A stretch of DNA of 64,000 bases. It comes from an uncultured Chitinophagaceae bacterium (lineage in GTDB: Bacteria > Bacteroidota > Bacteroidia > Chitinophagales > Chitinophagaceae). The translations under genes were made by a program, and so were the position numbers. Each line of letters opens with the position of its first letter. The first letter of the stretch is position 1. Location of the stretch: assembly GCA_903895845.1 (NCBI GenBank), contig CAITVK010000072.1, forward strand, positions 1 through 64,000. The letters run 5' to 3'. Shown here piece after piece: positions 45,854 to 55,519 of this stretch. Under the pieces are notes generated by a model. The model was not told the origin of the DNA, did no database searches, and worked only from the letters and a program-made list of their open reading frames with translations.

Positions 45854-45883
45854 TTGTAACTAAAAAATTATCCATTACATTTG
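45854..45883 (+). promoter_or_regulatory. tRNA-Leu promoter
   Basis: TTG (45854-45856) and TACATTTG (45876-45883), 19 bases apart, fit -33/-7. The tRNA begins 15 bases later. Confidence 0.65.
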
Positions 45884-45897
45884 CAACCTCTTCAGAT

Positions 45898-45983
45898 GCG
45901 GCGATGGCGAAATTGGTAGACGCACTACTTTGAGGTGGTAGCGCCTTTTACCGGGCGTGGGAGTTCGAATCTCCTTTGCCGCA
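45898..45983 (+). tRNA. tRNA-Leu (anticodon GAG)
   Basis: 86 nt cloverleaf. Acceptor GCGGCGA pairs with TTGCCGC, discriminator A. Anticodon stem CTACT/GGTAG with loop TTGAGGT gives GAG (Leu). A long variable arm (CGCC...GGGCG) and T-arm GGGAGTTCGAATCTCC are present. The 3' CCA is not encoded. Confidence 0.95.
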
Positions 45984-45987
45984 CTAC

Positions 45988-46018
45988 AAAAACCCAGAAA
46001 TTACTTCTGGGTTTTTTG
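45988..46018 (+). terminator. Terminator of tRNA-Leu
   Basis: AACCCAGAA pairs with TTCTGGGTT, followed by T-rich DNA. Confidence 0.88.
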
Positions 46019-46252
46019 TTAATCTATTCCCTCAGCTAATATCTATTTATAGCTAGGTCTGAAGTAGCATTTTTCCCTCATTTTCTCTTTTTATTCCTTA
46101 TACACTACTTTTTCCATCCCATTATATTACCGTTTATCAAGTTGGCAAAAATATTTTACGGGCAAATAATGCATAAGTAATTGTTTATCAATACTATAAC
46201 CCATTAACTATATCTACCTTTAACCTATTACCATTAAAAACTAGGTACTTTG

Positions 46253-46285
46253 TTTTGCATAGTACTAAAATTTTCCCCATCTTTG
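46253..46285 (+). promoter_or_regulatory. padR-pspC promoter candidate
   Basis: TTTTG (46253-46257) and CATCTTTG (46278-46285), close to the -33/-7 consensus, ~88 bp before padR. Inverted TACTTTG/CAAAGTA motifs (46247-46253, 46293-46299) flank it and could be the PadR operator. Confidence 0.45.
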
Positions 46286-46372
46286 CATTGTCAAAGTAAT
46301 TACTGACAAAAGATTTGGGAACGAATCGGTAGAGAGAGAAAGGAAATAAGTAACATTTTAAATTAAAAGATC

Positions 46373-46747
46373 ATGGATATTCAAAACACACAAAGCCAGA
46401 TGCGGAAGGGGGTTCTGGAATTTTGTATTTTGTCTGTCATCAGTCAAGGGGAGGTTTATCCCAGTGACATTGTTGATAAGATGAAGGCTGCCAACCTAAG
46501 CATTCTGGAAGGTACACTGTACCCCTTACTAACCAGATTAAAAAATGCAGGCTACCTCAGCTACAGATGGGTGGAAAGTAATAGTGGGCCGCCCCGCAAA
46601 TATTTTGTAATGACGGATGAAGGTCACGCCTTTTACGAAGCACTAGAAAGTACCTGGAAGGAGTTGGCAGATGCGGTACACGCACTCACACAGCCTTCTG
46701 AAACAATAGAAGAAACAGAATCTGAAGAAAATCAAACATCACTTTAA
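46373..46747 (+). CDS. PadR family transcriptional regulator
   Basis: 124 residues, a winged-helix dimer. QMRKGVLEFCILSVISQGEVYPSDIVDKMK and LEGTLYPLLTRLKNAGYLSYRW are the PadR signature, RKYFVMTDEG the wing. Starts 20 bp before pspC, so it very likely controls this operon. The pairing is common in Bacteroidota. Confidence 0.94.
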   Translation: MDIQNTQSQMRKGVLEFCILSVISQGEVYPSDIVDKMKAANLSILEGTLYPLLTRLKNAGYLSYRWVESNSGPPRKYFVMTDEGHAFYEALESTWKELADAVHALTQPSETIEETESEENQTSL

Positions 46748-46766
46748 CCATTCAAAAAAAATTAAC

Positions 46767-48983
46767 ATGAAAAAAGTAATTAACATCAATTTTCAAGGTA
46801 GGGTAGTCCCAATCGAAGAAAATGCTTATGACATTTTGAAGCAGTACGTAGAAAGCCTACGTCGCCACTTTGCAAATGAAGAAGGAAAAGATGAGATAAT
46901 AAATGATATAGAAAGTCGTATTGCAGAACTTTTTGCCGAAACACTAAAGAAAGGCAGCACTTGCATTACAGATGAAGATGTAAATAACATCATTAAAAGT
47001 ATGGGCCGCCCCGAAGACTTTGATGATGATGAAGCAAATGTGAAAGCACAATTGGGTGGCAGCCAAGAAAGAGCAAATACTGATTTTCAGCAACAAGCTT
47101 TTGTAAATGCCAGCCGTCGTTTGTACAGAGATGAAAACAACAAAGTACTCGGTGGGGTTTGTAGTGGTGTTGCCAACTATTTTGGAATTGATCCATTGGT
47201 AATCAGAATTTTGGCAGTCATCACATTTGGCGTCACTTTTATTCCTTATTTAATATTATGGATTGCTGTACCAAGTACCGCTACTCAGGTGATAGGCAGT
47301 ACACGCAAACGTCTTTTCAGAGACATGGACGATAAAATTATTGGCGGTGTTGCCAGTGGCCTGGCACATTACTTTGGTGTGAAAGTGTGGATACCGAGGT
47401 TGTTATTCTTATTGCCATTTTTATCGTTTGTAACACATCTTCACATTTGGGGCTTGGGTAGCTTCCCAAATATTGTAAGCTTATCTTTTAGTCCAGGTGC
47501 TACTCTATTGTATATCATCCTGTGGATGATATTGCCAGAAGCCATTACAAGTGCAGACAAACTGGAGATGAAAGGAGAACGTGTGGACTTGAATAGCATT
47601 AAAAATACCATCCAAACAGATATGGAGGGCTTTAAGGGACGTGCAGAGAAATTTGGCAGTGAGCTAAAAGACAAGGCACAAGAACTTGGAAAAGAGTTTG
47701 CCCCACGTGCAGAAAAGTTTAGCGCAGAAGCAGCGTATGCAGCACGCAAAACAAGTGCGGGGTTGGGGGGGGTGATTGTGTTGTTAGCAAAGATATTCGC
47801 CTATTTTATATTGGCAGTGTTGCTGTTTTGTGTAATAGTAGGTTTGTTTGTGGCAGGGGTTGCTTTCATTGGCATCTCCCCACTATTCGATTATATCTTT
47901 AGCAATGGTACAGAAACGGTGCTTGCATGGATTGGGATACTCCTTCTTGTCTGGATACCAATTGTAGGCATCATTACCTGGGTAGTTCGTCGTATTACCA
48001 AAGCAAAGCGTAACAGCTATCTGGCACGTTACACTTTTCTGGCACTTTGGTTAATTGGATTTATTTGTTTGATAAGCCTGCTTGTATCACTAAGAAACGA
48101 TTTCAGGTATAAAAATAATGGTGTAGAAGAAAGAGTATCGCTCTCGAACCCTAAAACAGACAAGCTAGAAGTACAGTTGAGCGGATATGGCAAGAAAGGA
48201 AGAGACTTCCATTGGTTAAAGATTGAACCATTTGAAGGCATAAACAGCGATACTGTTTTTGTACCCAACACAGATGTACGTATTACCAGATCTACATCTG
48301 ACAGTTTTGAAGTGACCGTATTAAGGGTGAGTAATGGCGAAAGCAAGGACGCAGCCAACAAACTTGCAGAAAAGATTACTTATTCGATCACTCAAAAAGA
48401 TTCTATCCTTTCATTATATAAAGGGATTCCAATTAATACAACTGATAAATTCAGGAACCAAAGGATGATTATCACAATAGCGGTTCCGCTTGGTAAAAGG
48501 ATTAAAGTGGATGACAAGATAGGCTGGAGAACTCATGTTGACTTTGGTGTAAACAATGATGATTGGAACTGGAAAGATGACTTCTCAAATGATGAGTTCA
48601 TGAACTGGGAAACTAACAAAGAATATGTTATGACAGGTAAGGGCTTAAAAGAAATTGGCAGGTCGTCTGATGATGTGCTTCGTGATAGCAACAACGACGA
48701 AAATGACAATAGCATAGAAGAAAACAAGCAGAATCTGGAGGACTTGAAGCAGGAGATAGAAGAAAAGCAACGTGAAATGGATGACAAAAAGCGCGAACTG
48801 CAACGACAACTGGATGACGAACAAAGAAGGCTTGATGAAAAGAAAAAGGAATTAAAGCTGAATGTAGATACTTCTGGAACAAAAACAAAAGCGCAGAAGA
48901 TTGTTGCGGCTCCCAATCAGGAGAAATCGAAACTGAATGAAATAAATAATGAGCTGACCCCGTCTTTTATGAATGCAATATAA
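46767..48983 (+). CDS. PspC domain-containing membrane protein
   Basis: 738 residues. N-terminal ~1-90 is a cytosolic helical domain (KKVININFQGRVVPIEENAYDILKQY). Two PspC domains follow (~116-172 and ~180-260), each RLYRDENNKVLGGVCSGVANYFG-like. Then three or four more membrane segments (~330-460), an extracytoplasmic beta-rich domain (~470-640) and a Lys/Glu/Asp coiled coil (~660-705). Probably an envelope-stress sensor or effector, controlled by the adjacent PadR. Confidence 0.92.
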   Translation: MKKVININFQGRVVPIEENAYDILKQYVESLRRHFANEEGKDEIINDIESRIAELFAETLKKGSTCITDEDVNNIIKSMGRPEDFDDDEANVKAQLGGSQERANTDFQQQAFVNASRRLYRDENNKVLGGVCSGVANYFGIDPLVIRILAVITFGVTFIPYLILWIAVPSTATQVIGSTRKRLFRDMDDKIIGGVASGLAHYFGVKVWIPRLLFLLPFLSFVTHLHIWGLGSFPNIVSLSFSPGATLLYIILWMILPEAITSADKLEMKGERVDLNSIKNTIQTDMEGFKGRAEKFGSELKDKAQELGKEFAPRAEKFSAEAAYAARKTSAGLGGVIVLLAKIFAYFILAVLLFCVIVGLFVAGVAFIGISPLFDYIFSNGTETVLAWIGILLLVWIPIVGIITWVVRRITKAKRNSYLARYTFLALWLIGFICLISLLVSLRNDFRYKNNGVEERVSLSNPKTDKLEVQLSGYGKKGRDFHWLKIEPFEGINSDTVFVPNTDVRITRSTSDSFEVTVLRVSNGESKDAANKLAEKITYSITQKDSILSLYKGIPINTTDKFRNQRMIITIAVPLGKRIKVDDKIGWRTHVDFGVNNDDWNWKDDFSNDEFMNWETNKEYVMTGKGLKEIGRSSDDVLRDSNNDENDNSIEENKQNLEDLKQEIEEKQREMDDKKRELQRQLDDEQRRLDEKKKELKLNVDTSGTKTKAQKIVAAPNQEKSKLNEINNELTPSFMNAI

Positions 48984-49022
48984 CTTGAAGCTGAAAGGAT
49001 AATGATGGTTAAAGTAGGGATA

Positions 49023-49058
49023 GAAAGGTCACAATTTTAGTCTTAAAAATGTGACCTT
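49023..49058. terminator. Terminator between pspC and the TPR gene
   Basis: GAAAGGTCACAATTTT pairs with AAAAATGTGACCTTCC and is followed by T7; convergent genes lie on both sides. Confidence 0.85.
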
Positions 49059-49089
49059 CCCTTTTTTTAATGCAGTATATAAGAAGGCA

Positions 49090-50511
49090 TTAAATTCTTT
49101 TCCCTTTTTTATAACGGGCAATGATATCCACTACCTGATAATTCTGAAGTATTGAAGGGCATATTTCCATAAACTTCTTCAATAACTTAGGAGCAGTGTA
49201 CATTCCTTTTTCCAGTTGAAGCAGTGCTTCTTTCTGCTGTCCCAACATAAACAAAGCCGCACTGTAATAAAAAATAAAGATGGGCTTATTTACCGTCTTA
49301 CTCATGGCCATAGCGCATTGCTCAGCGGCTTCCTCCATTAATTTGGCATCTAACAAACATTTAATCAAGGCTTCCCATCCAGCAGCATTCTTAGGCTTGC
49401 TTCGTACTACGTTTCCAAAATATTGTATGGCATCTTTTGTTCTTTTCAAGTGTTGCATACACTCACCCATCGCTAAATTATATTCACTTGCATTGCGTTG
49501 GATGCGTAAGGCATTCTCCAAATGTTTTACGGCAGGCTGCCATTGCTTTTCCAACATATAAGTTACCGCCACTTTGTAATGCAGCTTACTATCATCTGGA
49601 CTCAGGTGGGTAGCTTTCTTGTAATTCTGCCTGGCTTGTGCATAGTTTCCCATTCGGTGGTAGCAATGCCCTATCGCTTCATAAATTACATCTTCTGGAC
49701 GGCTCAGTTCCAATACCTTCTCCAATGCTTCTATAGCCTCCTTATACTTGCGAAGACGCAGGTAGGCATCACCCATATTGCGGTATGCATAATCAAATTT
49801 CTCATCGATGGCTATTGCGTATTGGTAAGCATCAATCGCTTTCTCATATAACTTTAGTCCTTGAAAAGCAGCAGCGAGATTAAACCAGGCTATCTCATTA
49901 TATGGATACTCATCTATTATTGATTGGTGCAAACGAATACTCTCTTCATTCCTACCAGTAAAATCTGTCCAGAAACAAATTTTGTACAAAGCCTCTTCAT
50001 TGTTGGGTTCTTCCTCAAGAATTAATTTAAGGCAATCAAATACTTTCTCAAACTCTTCATAGTCATCATACACATCAGTCAACTCAAAAAGTAATTCAAG
50101 TCTTTCCTCCCCTTCAAACTGTTGCAAAGCCGCTTCCAATAGTTCAACGGCTTTGGGTTGCTGATCCAATGCTAGATAAGCATCTGTTTTTAATATGTAT
50201 AGGTCGATGTTTGAGGAGTCATAGAGTTCAGCAACTTCCAAGATAGCAAGTGCTTCCTCGTATCTGCGGGTTGCCAAAAGCATATCTGCTTTCTTAAACA
50301 TCAACAGACTTGAGTATGGGAATTGCTCGAGACCTGTTTCTGATGCTTGTAAAGCTTCAGCCAAATCATCTTTCTCATCGTAATAGTCGATAATACGCTC
50401 GAAGTCATCTTCCTCTATAAAAGAATGGCTTATTCCTTTTTTAAGATTCTGATATTGCCTCAAGAGCTCGTTTATCTCCTCTTTGTCTTCGTGGTAAGAA
50501 TGTTCCCTCAT
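49090..50511 (-). CDS. Tetratricopeptide repeat protein
   Basis: 473 residues, no signal peptide, made of about eleven TPR helical pairs. Examples: EIAWFNLAAAFQGLKLYEKAIDAYQYAIAIDEK, YAYRNMGDAYLRLRKYKEAIEALEKVLEL and YEAIGHCYHRMGNYAQARQNYKKATHL. It acts as a protein-interaction scaffold in the cytoplasm; partner unknown. Acidic N-terminus. Confidence 0.92.
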   Translation of the reverse strand: MREHSYHEDKEEINELLRQYQNLKKGISHSFIEEDDFERIIDYYDEKDDLAEALQASETGLEQFPYSSLLMFKKADMLLATRRYEEALAILEVAELYDSSNIDLYILKTDAYLALDQQPKAVELLEAALQQFEGEERLELLFELTDVYDDYEEFEKVFDCLKLILEEEPNNEEALYKICFWTDFTGRNEESIRLHQSIIDEYPYNEIAWFNLAAAFQGLKLYEKAIDAYQYAIAIDEKFDYAYRNMGDAYLRLRKYKEAIEALEKVLELSRPEDVIYEAIGHCYHRMGNYAQARQNYKKATHLSPDDSKLHYKVAVTYMLEKQWQPAVKHLENALRIQRNASEYNLAMGECMQHLKRTKDAIQYFGNVVRSKPKNAAGWEALIKCLLDAKLMEEAAEQCAMAMSKTVNKPIFIFYYSAALFMLGQQKEALLQLEKGMYTAPKLLKKFMEICPSILQNYQVVDIIARYKKGKRI

Positions 50512-50682
50512 AATAAAAGGTTTATTAAAAGTATGGGAAAAATGCTTTAACGAAATAAATGTAAGGCTTTTATTTTATCAACGAATGTTAATAATCAAAA
50601 TACTACACACCAGTAAAGCAGGCGTAGTAGTAGTTCTACACAAACAAGGGTTGCCTTATATTTTTAACGATTTACCGATAAA

Positions 50683-50717
50683 TTTTGGCATAGTTTTAGG
50701 ATTTTTAATTATGTTTG
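50683..50717 (+). promoter_or_regulatory. Promoter of the small secreted protein
   Basis: TTTTGG (50683-50688) and TATGTTTG (50710-50717), 21 bases apart, a full -33/-7 match. The ATG lies 20 bp further. Confidence 0.75.
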
Positions 50718-50737
50718 CACCATAATAGTAATAAAAA

Positions 50738-51067
50738 ATGAAAAAACTCTCGATTGCATTCCTTTTTCTGATAGCTGTGAAGCTTGCCTTTGCGTCTATT
50801 GGTGTCTCTGGAATCAGCGACGATAAGTTTAAAACAAATAAATATTCCCTTAAAAACTTTAGTTCACTCCGTCACACTTTCTCTTTAAATTCATTAAAAA
50901 GCAGGTTGCACTATACAAGTTCTGATGTGTACTCTCAATCTAACTTTAACAGCAGCACGCAAATGAATTCGATGATGCGATATGATAGGGGTAATACTAC
51001 CTATATTATGCCTTTTAACTATAAGGTTAAAGTTCCTAAGTTCAAGACACCTTCTCCCAATAACTAG
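50738..51067 (+). CDS. Small exported protein, unknown function
   Basis: 109 residues. Signal peptide KKLSIAFLFLIAVKLAFAS (~1-20). The mature part is Ser/Asn/Lys-rich and contains SSLRHTFSLNSLKS and MMRYDRGNTTYIMPFNYKVKVPKFKTPSPNN. No family recognised. A strong promoter and strong terminator frame it, so it is a real monocistronic gene, probably well expressed. Confidence 0.75.
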   Translation: MKKLSIAFLFLIAVKLAFASIGVSGISDDKFKTNKYSLKNFSSLRHTFSLNSLKSRLHYTSSDVYSQSNFNSSTQMNSMMRYDRGNTTYIMPFNYKVKVPKFKTPSPNN

Positions 51068-51196
51068 TTCACTTGTTTTTATTGTTAACACCTTCTTTTA
51101 ACTGATTCGTCTTATTTAAGATGACATTGGATTTTGGTTAATTGTCTCTAACTAGCATTGTCAGACAAAACTTCTCTACACTTAATCATTTGTTTT

Positions 51197-51243
51197 AATA
51201 AAATAGCCTGTCAGTGAATTTAATTCTGACAGGCTATTTTATT
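51197..51243. terminator. Strong bidirectional terminator
   Basis: AATAAAATAGCCTGTCA (51197-51213) pairs exactly with TGACAGGCTATTTTATT (51227-51243). It separates the secreted-protein gene from the convergent amt gene. Confidence 0.9.
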
Positions 51244-51261
51244 AAGGAAAGCTATATAACC

Positions 51262-52643
51262 CTATTGTTTGATGATTAATTCAGAAATCATATCTCCTGG
51301 CTGAACCAGTAAAGTACCTTGTACATACTCTTCGTCATGCTGAGAAGCATCTAATCCAATCTCTTCTTCTTCCTCGCTTACCCGAATCGGCACTATAAAG
51401 TTCATTATTTTAAAAATTACAAATGAGACAGTAAAGCTATAGGAAACTACGATTACCAATCCCTTTAACTGCGTGAAGAAAAAGGATGGATTACCATAAA
51501 ACCAGCCATCATTGCCAGCAGGGTTTACCGTTTTTGTAGCAAATACACCAGTCAGCAACATGCCCACCATTCTTCTAATCCGTGGCAAGGAAATACATCC
51601 AAAGCATCATCCAATTTGGATTTAGATTTTATATAAACAGCCCAGTTGGATATAACGGCCGCAAACATTCCTATAAAAATACTTTGTGGAATAGCCACAA
51701 AGCCTGCAGCGGGGGTAATGGCAACCAAGCCAACAACCGCGCCAATACAAAACCCTAAAACAGAAGGTTTCTTACCTCTCCATACATCAAAAAACATCCA
51801 GGATAGTCCGGCAGAAGCAGCGGCAATGTTAGTTGTGGCAAAAGCCGAAACAGCTAAAGCATTTGCGCCCAATGCTGATCCTGCATTAAAGCCAAACCAA
51901 CCAAACCATAGAAGTCCCGTACCTATCAATACATAAGGAATATTAGCAGGAGGGATTTCCTTGTTTATCTCATGCACTTTTCTACGTTTCAGCACTATGG
52001 CACCTGCCAATGCAGCACAGCCAGCGGATATATGAACTACTGTTCCACCAGCAAAGTCTAGTACCCCCATTTGGGCAAGAAATCCATCAGGATGCCAAGT
52101 CCAGTGCGCCAATGGTGCATAAACAAACAGGCTAAAGAATACAATGAAAAGTGTATATGAAGTAAACCTAACACGCTCTGCAACGGCACCAACCACCAAG
52201 CCAGGCGTAATGATTGCAAACATTAACTGAAACATGGAGAATAAAAGAAGTGGGATAGTTGGAGCCAGTATCCAAGGTGCCCCGGATATTACATCTTTAA
52301 AGAACAAATGCGTTCTGGGATCACCTATAATACCATATAAACTTTTTCCAAAGCAAAGACTGTAGCCAACTACTACCCACAAAACGCTTACGATACCGGC
52401 AGCAACTACGCTCTTCATCATGGTAGAGAGTACGTTTTTTCTATGCACCATTCCTCCATAGAAGAATGCTAGTGCGGGGGTCATTAAAAATACCAAAGCA
52501 GTAGAAATTAGTACCCAGGTAATATCTGCTGGATTATAGGCTTTTAGTTTATCTACGAAACTTCCATAGCTTGGTGCAAACAAAGCCAGAATGGCTACTA
52601 GTGATAACAAGAGAAAGGGTGCAATCCTTCTTACTTTTTCCAT
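51262..52643 (-). pseudogene. amt: Ammonium transporter, frameshifted
   Basis: Two overlapping frames make one Amt channel. The first (52643 to ~51575) has the signal region MEKVRRIAPFLLLSLVAILALF and eleven-helix Amt core: ALAFFYGGMVHRKNVLSTMM, the ADITW block and DFAGGTVVHISAGCAALAGA. It breaks just after DALDVFPCHG. The next frame supplies MVGMLLTGVFATKT onward to 51262. One G missing in GGATTAG(G)AAGAATGG (plus strand ~51573-51575) would restore FPCHGLGRMVGMLLTG. Either a recent inactivation or a base-calling error. No glnK gene is adjacent. Confidence 0.85.
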
Positions 52644-52967
52644 ACTGTAATAGTTGTTAATAAAATGACTTGATGAGCACAAAATAATTTTTTTGAATAT
52701 CTTGCTTTGTGCGCAAAAGTGTATATAATTTATATAATATCCAAAACAAATAGATAAAAAGAATGATTTAAATAATATAAAATAATGATTATTTGCGCTA
52801 ATTCATCATGCATGGATTAATAAAAAATAGATGTATTGCTGAATAATAAACACTGTAAAGCTAAAAAAGAAGCATTTATATAAGCATTACTTCAAATGAA
52901 GTATGAGAGTTTCGGCCATAACAGTGAGGTTTATTTTGAGGCGCTAGTGAGAAATAGTGAGGCGTTC
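52644..52967. other. Intergenic region upstream of amt
   Basis: 324 bp, AT-rich, between amt and the pentapeptide gene (both minus). I see no gene, terminator or convincing promoter in it. Confidence 0.5.
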
Positions 52968-53540
52968 TTACCCTATCTCAATATCATACTTATTCAATAA
53001 TCCTGCGATACCACTCAAGGAGAATTTTGCCTTCTTGATACGGTTTAACTCGGGATCGATGGCGTAGTTGTAAGCATTGCAGAAGTCGGCTTTTTCTAAG
53101 ATGGTACCAACAAATGTTGCTCCACGCAAATCGCAGTTATCAAATTGGGCAAGGGAGAGGTCGGCTTCTGTAAAATCTACTTCTTGTAGACTGGTGTTTT
53201 TAAAGATTATCTTTTTGAGTTTCCTTTTGTAGAAAGAAGATAGGTTGAGGATGCAATTATCGAAGGAAACGGAGAAGAGAAAATCGCTGCAATCCTCAAA
53301 ATGTAATCCCAACAGCTTGCAACCGCTAAACTTAATGTCACGCAAGGTCGTTCCTGTTAGTGTTACCATGCTTAGATTGCAGTCAATGAAGTTACACTCC
53401 GAAAAACTTAGTCTGGATAAGCTGATACCCGAGAAATTACAACTGGTAAAAACACAGTTTTCATACTCCCCTTCAGCAAACTTTTGCTGTGTGTAGTCTA
53501 TGTTCTCGAAATCCTGATCTTCTATGTAAGTCCGTTCCAT
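52968..53540 (-). CDS. Pentapeptide repeat protein
   Basis: 190 residues forming a right-handed beta-helix of A(D/N)LXX-type repeats: CVFTSCNFSGISLSRLSFSECNFIDCNLS and SLQEVDFTEADLSLAQFDNCDLRGATF. The layout, with a final helix region ending GIAGLLNKYDIEI, resembles Qnr/McbG-type proteins that mimic DNA, but that role is not shown. The ATG follows the kinase stop with no gap, so translation is probably coupled. Confidence 0.92.
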   Translation of the reverse strand: MERTYIEDQDFENIDYTQQKFAEGEYENCVFTSCNFSGISLSRLSFSECNFIDCNLSMVTLTGTTLRDIKFSGCKLLGLHFEDCSDFLFSVSFDNCILNLSSFYKRKLKKIIFKNTSLQEVDFTEADLSLAQFDNCDLRGATFVGTILEKADFCNAYNYAIDPELNRIKKAKFSLSGIAGLLNKYDIEIG

Positions 53541-54176
53541 CTAAAACAAACCAAATAGTTGACTATCTATCTTGCCGTATATCTCTCCAAGGTGCTCCTC
53601 GTTTTCAGCAAACTTGTTTTTATCGCAATCAATAATCAATAGGGGACCTTCTTTGTAATCTGCTATAAACTTATCATAGTAGGCATTCAGCTTTTTCAAA
53701 TAATCCAACCGAATATTCTCCTCATATTCCCTACCTCGTTTCTGAATCTGATATACCAGTGTAGGAACAGACGCTTTTAGGTAAATCAATAAATCGGGAG
53801 GTTCTACCATCGACTTTAAGGTCTGAAAGAATTGGTAGTAATTATCATAATCCCTTTTGCTCATCAAGTTCATATCATGCAAGTTCGGCGCAAATATGTT
53901 GGCATCTTCATAGATTGTCCTGTCCTGAATTACGGTTTCTGTTCCACGTTGAATCTCTAGCAACTGTTGCAGACGACTATTTAGAAAATAGATTTGCAGG
54001 TTGAAACTCCAACGAGGCATATCGTCATAAAAGTCCATCAGATATGGATTGTGATCCACATCTTCAAACTGCGGTATCCATTTGTAGTGTTTACTTAGCA
54101 ACTCGGTAAGGGTTGTTTTACCTGCGCCTATGTTTCCCGCAACTGCAATATGCTTGGGCTTCTTTGAGTTTATCAT
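53541..54176 (-). CDS. Deoxynucleoside kinase
   Basis: 211 residues of the deoxyguanosine/deoxyadenosine kinase family for nucleoside salvage. Walker A AGNIGAGKTTL, then VIQDRTIYEDANIF (the DRS-like motif is DRT), LLIYLKASVPTLVYQIQKRGREYE (lid) and LIIDCDKNKF. Substrate preference cannot be read from the sequence. Confidence 0.92.
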   Translation of the reverse strand: MINSKKPKHIAVAGNIGAGKTTLTELLSKHYKWIPQFEDVDHNPYLMDFYDDMPRWSFNLQIYFLNSRLQQLLEIQRGTETVIQDRTIYEDANIFAPNLHDMNLMSKRDYDNYYQFFQTLKSMVEPPDLLIYLKASVPTLVYQIQKRGREYEENIRLDYLKKLNAYYDKFIADYKEGPLLIIDCDKNKFAENEEHLGEIYGKIDSQLFGLF

Positions 54177-54236
54177 ACAGTTAATTTCTCGTGTAAATAA
54201 AGTATATAATTATCAATCGTTAGCAAAAAGTTTCTT

Positions 54237-55247
54237 TTAGTAATTCATACCGATTGCTTTTCTCACTTCCAGCAAAGTAGCGCTTGCACTTTCTCTTGCT
54301 TTGTCGGCGCCTTGCTTAATTATTTTAGACAATAAATCTTTGTTATTCTGAATGTCAGCAGCCTTTTCTCTAATGGGGGTTATGAATTTTATCATGTCCT
54401 CTGCCAACTGTTTTTTCAGGTCGCCATAGCGGATAATGCAGTTTCCGGCACTACTGGCATCAAAGTCAGCTTCAAACTTTTGTAAGGTATCCTCAGCGCT
54501 AACCAGCTTCATCAAGGTAAATAAATTCTCAATATAATCTGGCTTTACACTGTTTGGTGTTTCTGGTCCACCATCCGTTTTGGCCTTCATTATCTTTTTC
54601 TTCAGCATCTCATCGCTATCAGCCAAGTACAAAGTATTCAGTTGATTTTCGCTTTTACTCATCTTGCCATTGCCATCCAAGCTCAAAATCTTCACCAGTT
54701 CCCCGCCATAATTAAACGCAAAAGGCTCTGGCAACACATCGCCATATCTGTGATTGAAGCGTTGAGCAAAGTTTCTAGCCATCTCCAGATGCTGTTCCTG
54801 ATCTTTCCCAACAGGCACTTTCACAGCCCGATGAATCAAGATGTCTGCTGCTTGCAAAACAGGATAAGTCAATAAGCCAGCATTGATATTATCGGGTTGC
54901 AAACGAACCTTTTCTTTAAAGGTGACCGTCTTTTCCAGTTCCCCTTTGTACGCCAACATGTTTAGATACAAATATAATTCAGCTATTTCGGGCACATCGC
55001 TTTGCACATACAGACTCACTTTTTCTGGATCTAATCCGCAGGCAACATTTTCTGCAATCACCCGATGCACGGCTGTCTGTAACTCTTTTGTATCGGGGTG
55101 TGTGGTGAGGCTATGCCAGTTGGCAACAAAAAAGTAACAGTTATACTCATCTTGCATACGCACATAGTTGCGCATTGCACCAAAATAATTACCTAAATGT
55201 AAAAAACCCGTCGGGCGAATGCCACTTAAAACCACCTCTTTAGCCAT
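54237..55247 (-). CDS. trpS: Tryptophan--tRNA ligase
   Basis: 336-residue class I synthetase started at the Met at 55247 (KEVVLSGIRPTGFLHLGNYFGAM); the open frame runs further upstream without homology. Class I signatures HLGN and KMSKS (GKMSKSENQ) are present, with PVGKDQEQHLEMARNFAQRFN. A TATCTTCG box (55260-55253, minus) is five bases before the ATG. Confidence 0.96.
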   Translation of the reverse strand: MAKEVVLSGIRPTGFLHLGNYFGAMRNYVRMQDEYNCYFFVANWHSLTTHPDTKELQTAVHRVIAENVACGLDPEKVSLYVQSDVPEIAELYLYLNMLAYKGELEKTVTFKEKVRLQPDNINAGLLTYPVLQAADILIHRAVKVPVGKDQEQHLEMARNFAQRFNHRYGDVLPEPFAFNYGGELVKILSLDGNGKMSKSENQLNTLYLADSDEMLKKKIMKAKTDGGPETPNSVKPDYIENLFTLMKLVSAEDTLQKFEADFDASSAGNCIIRYGDLKKQLAEDMIKFITPIREKAADIQNNKDLLSKIIKQGADKARESASATLLEVRKAIGMNY

Positions 55248-55519
55248 AGCGGCGAAGATAATGAAGTGAGTCGTAAGTTGTAAGTTGTCAGTGGGAAGTA
55301 AAAAGAAGAAAGTTTTTTTTATCACCTCTACTCCTTTCCTTTTTTGAAGGATTGGTATTGGAATAGATTGAGGCGGTAAGTATTTGCACATCCTTGCCAA
55401 ATGCTTGTTTGTAATCGTACAGGCAAACTTCCTATTTTCGAGCCTTGTTATACAGGTGTACTAACTTTTTTTATGCCATATATAGGCGCTAAATACTTTT
55501 TTATCAATTGAACAATACG

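Noticed and set aside
48533-48916. 127-codon Ser-rich minus-strand frame
   Set aside because: Shadow of the coiled-coil coding region of the PspC protein.
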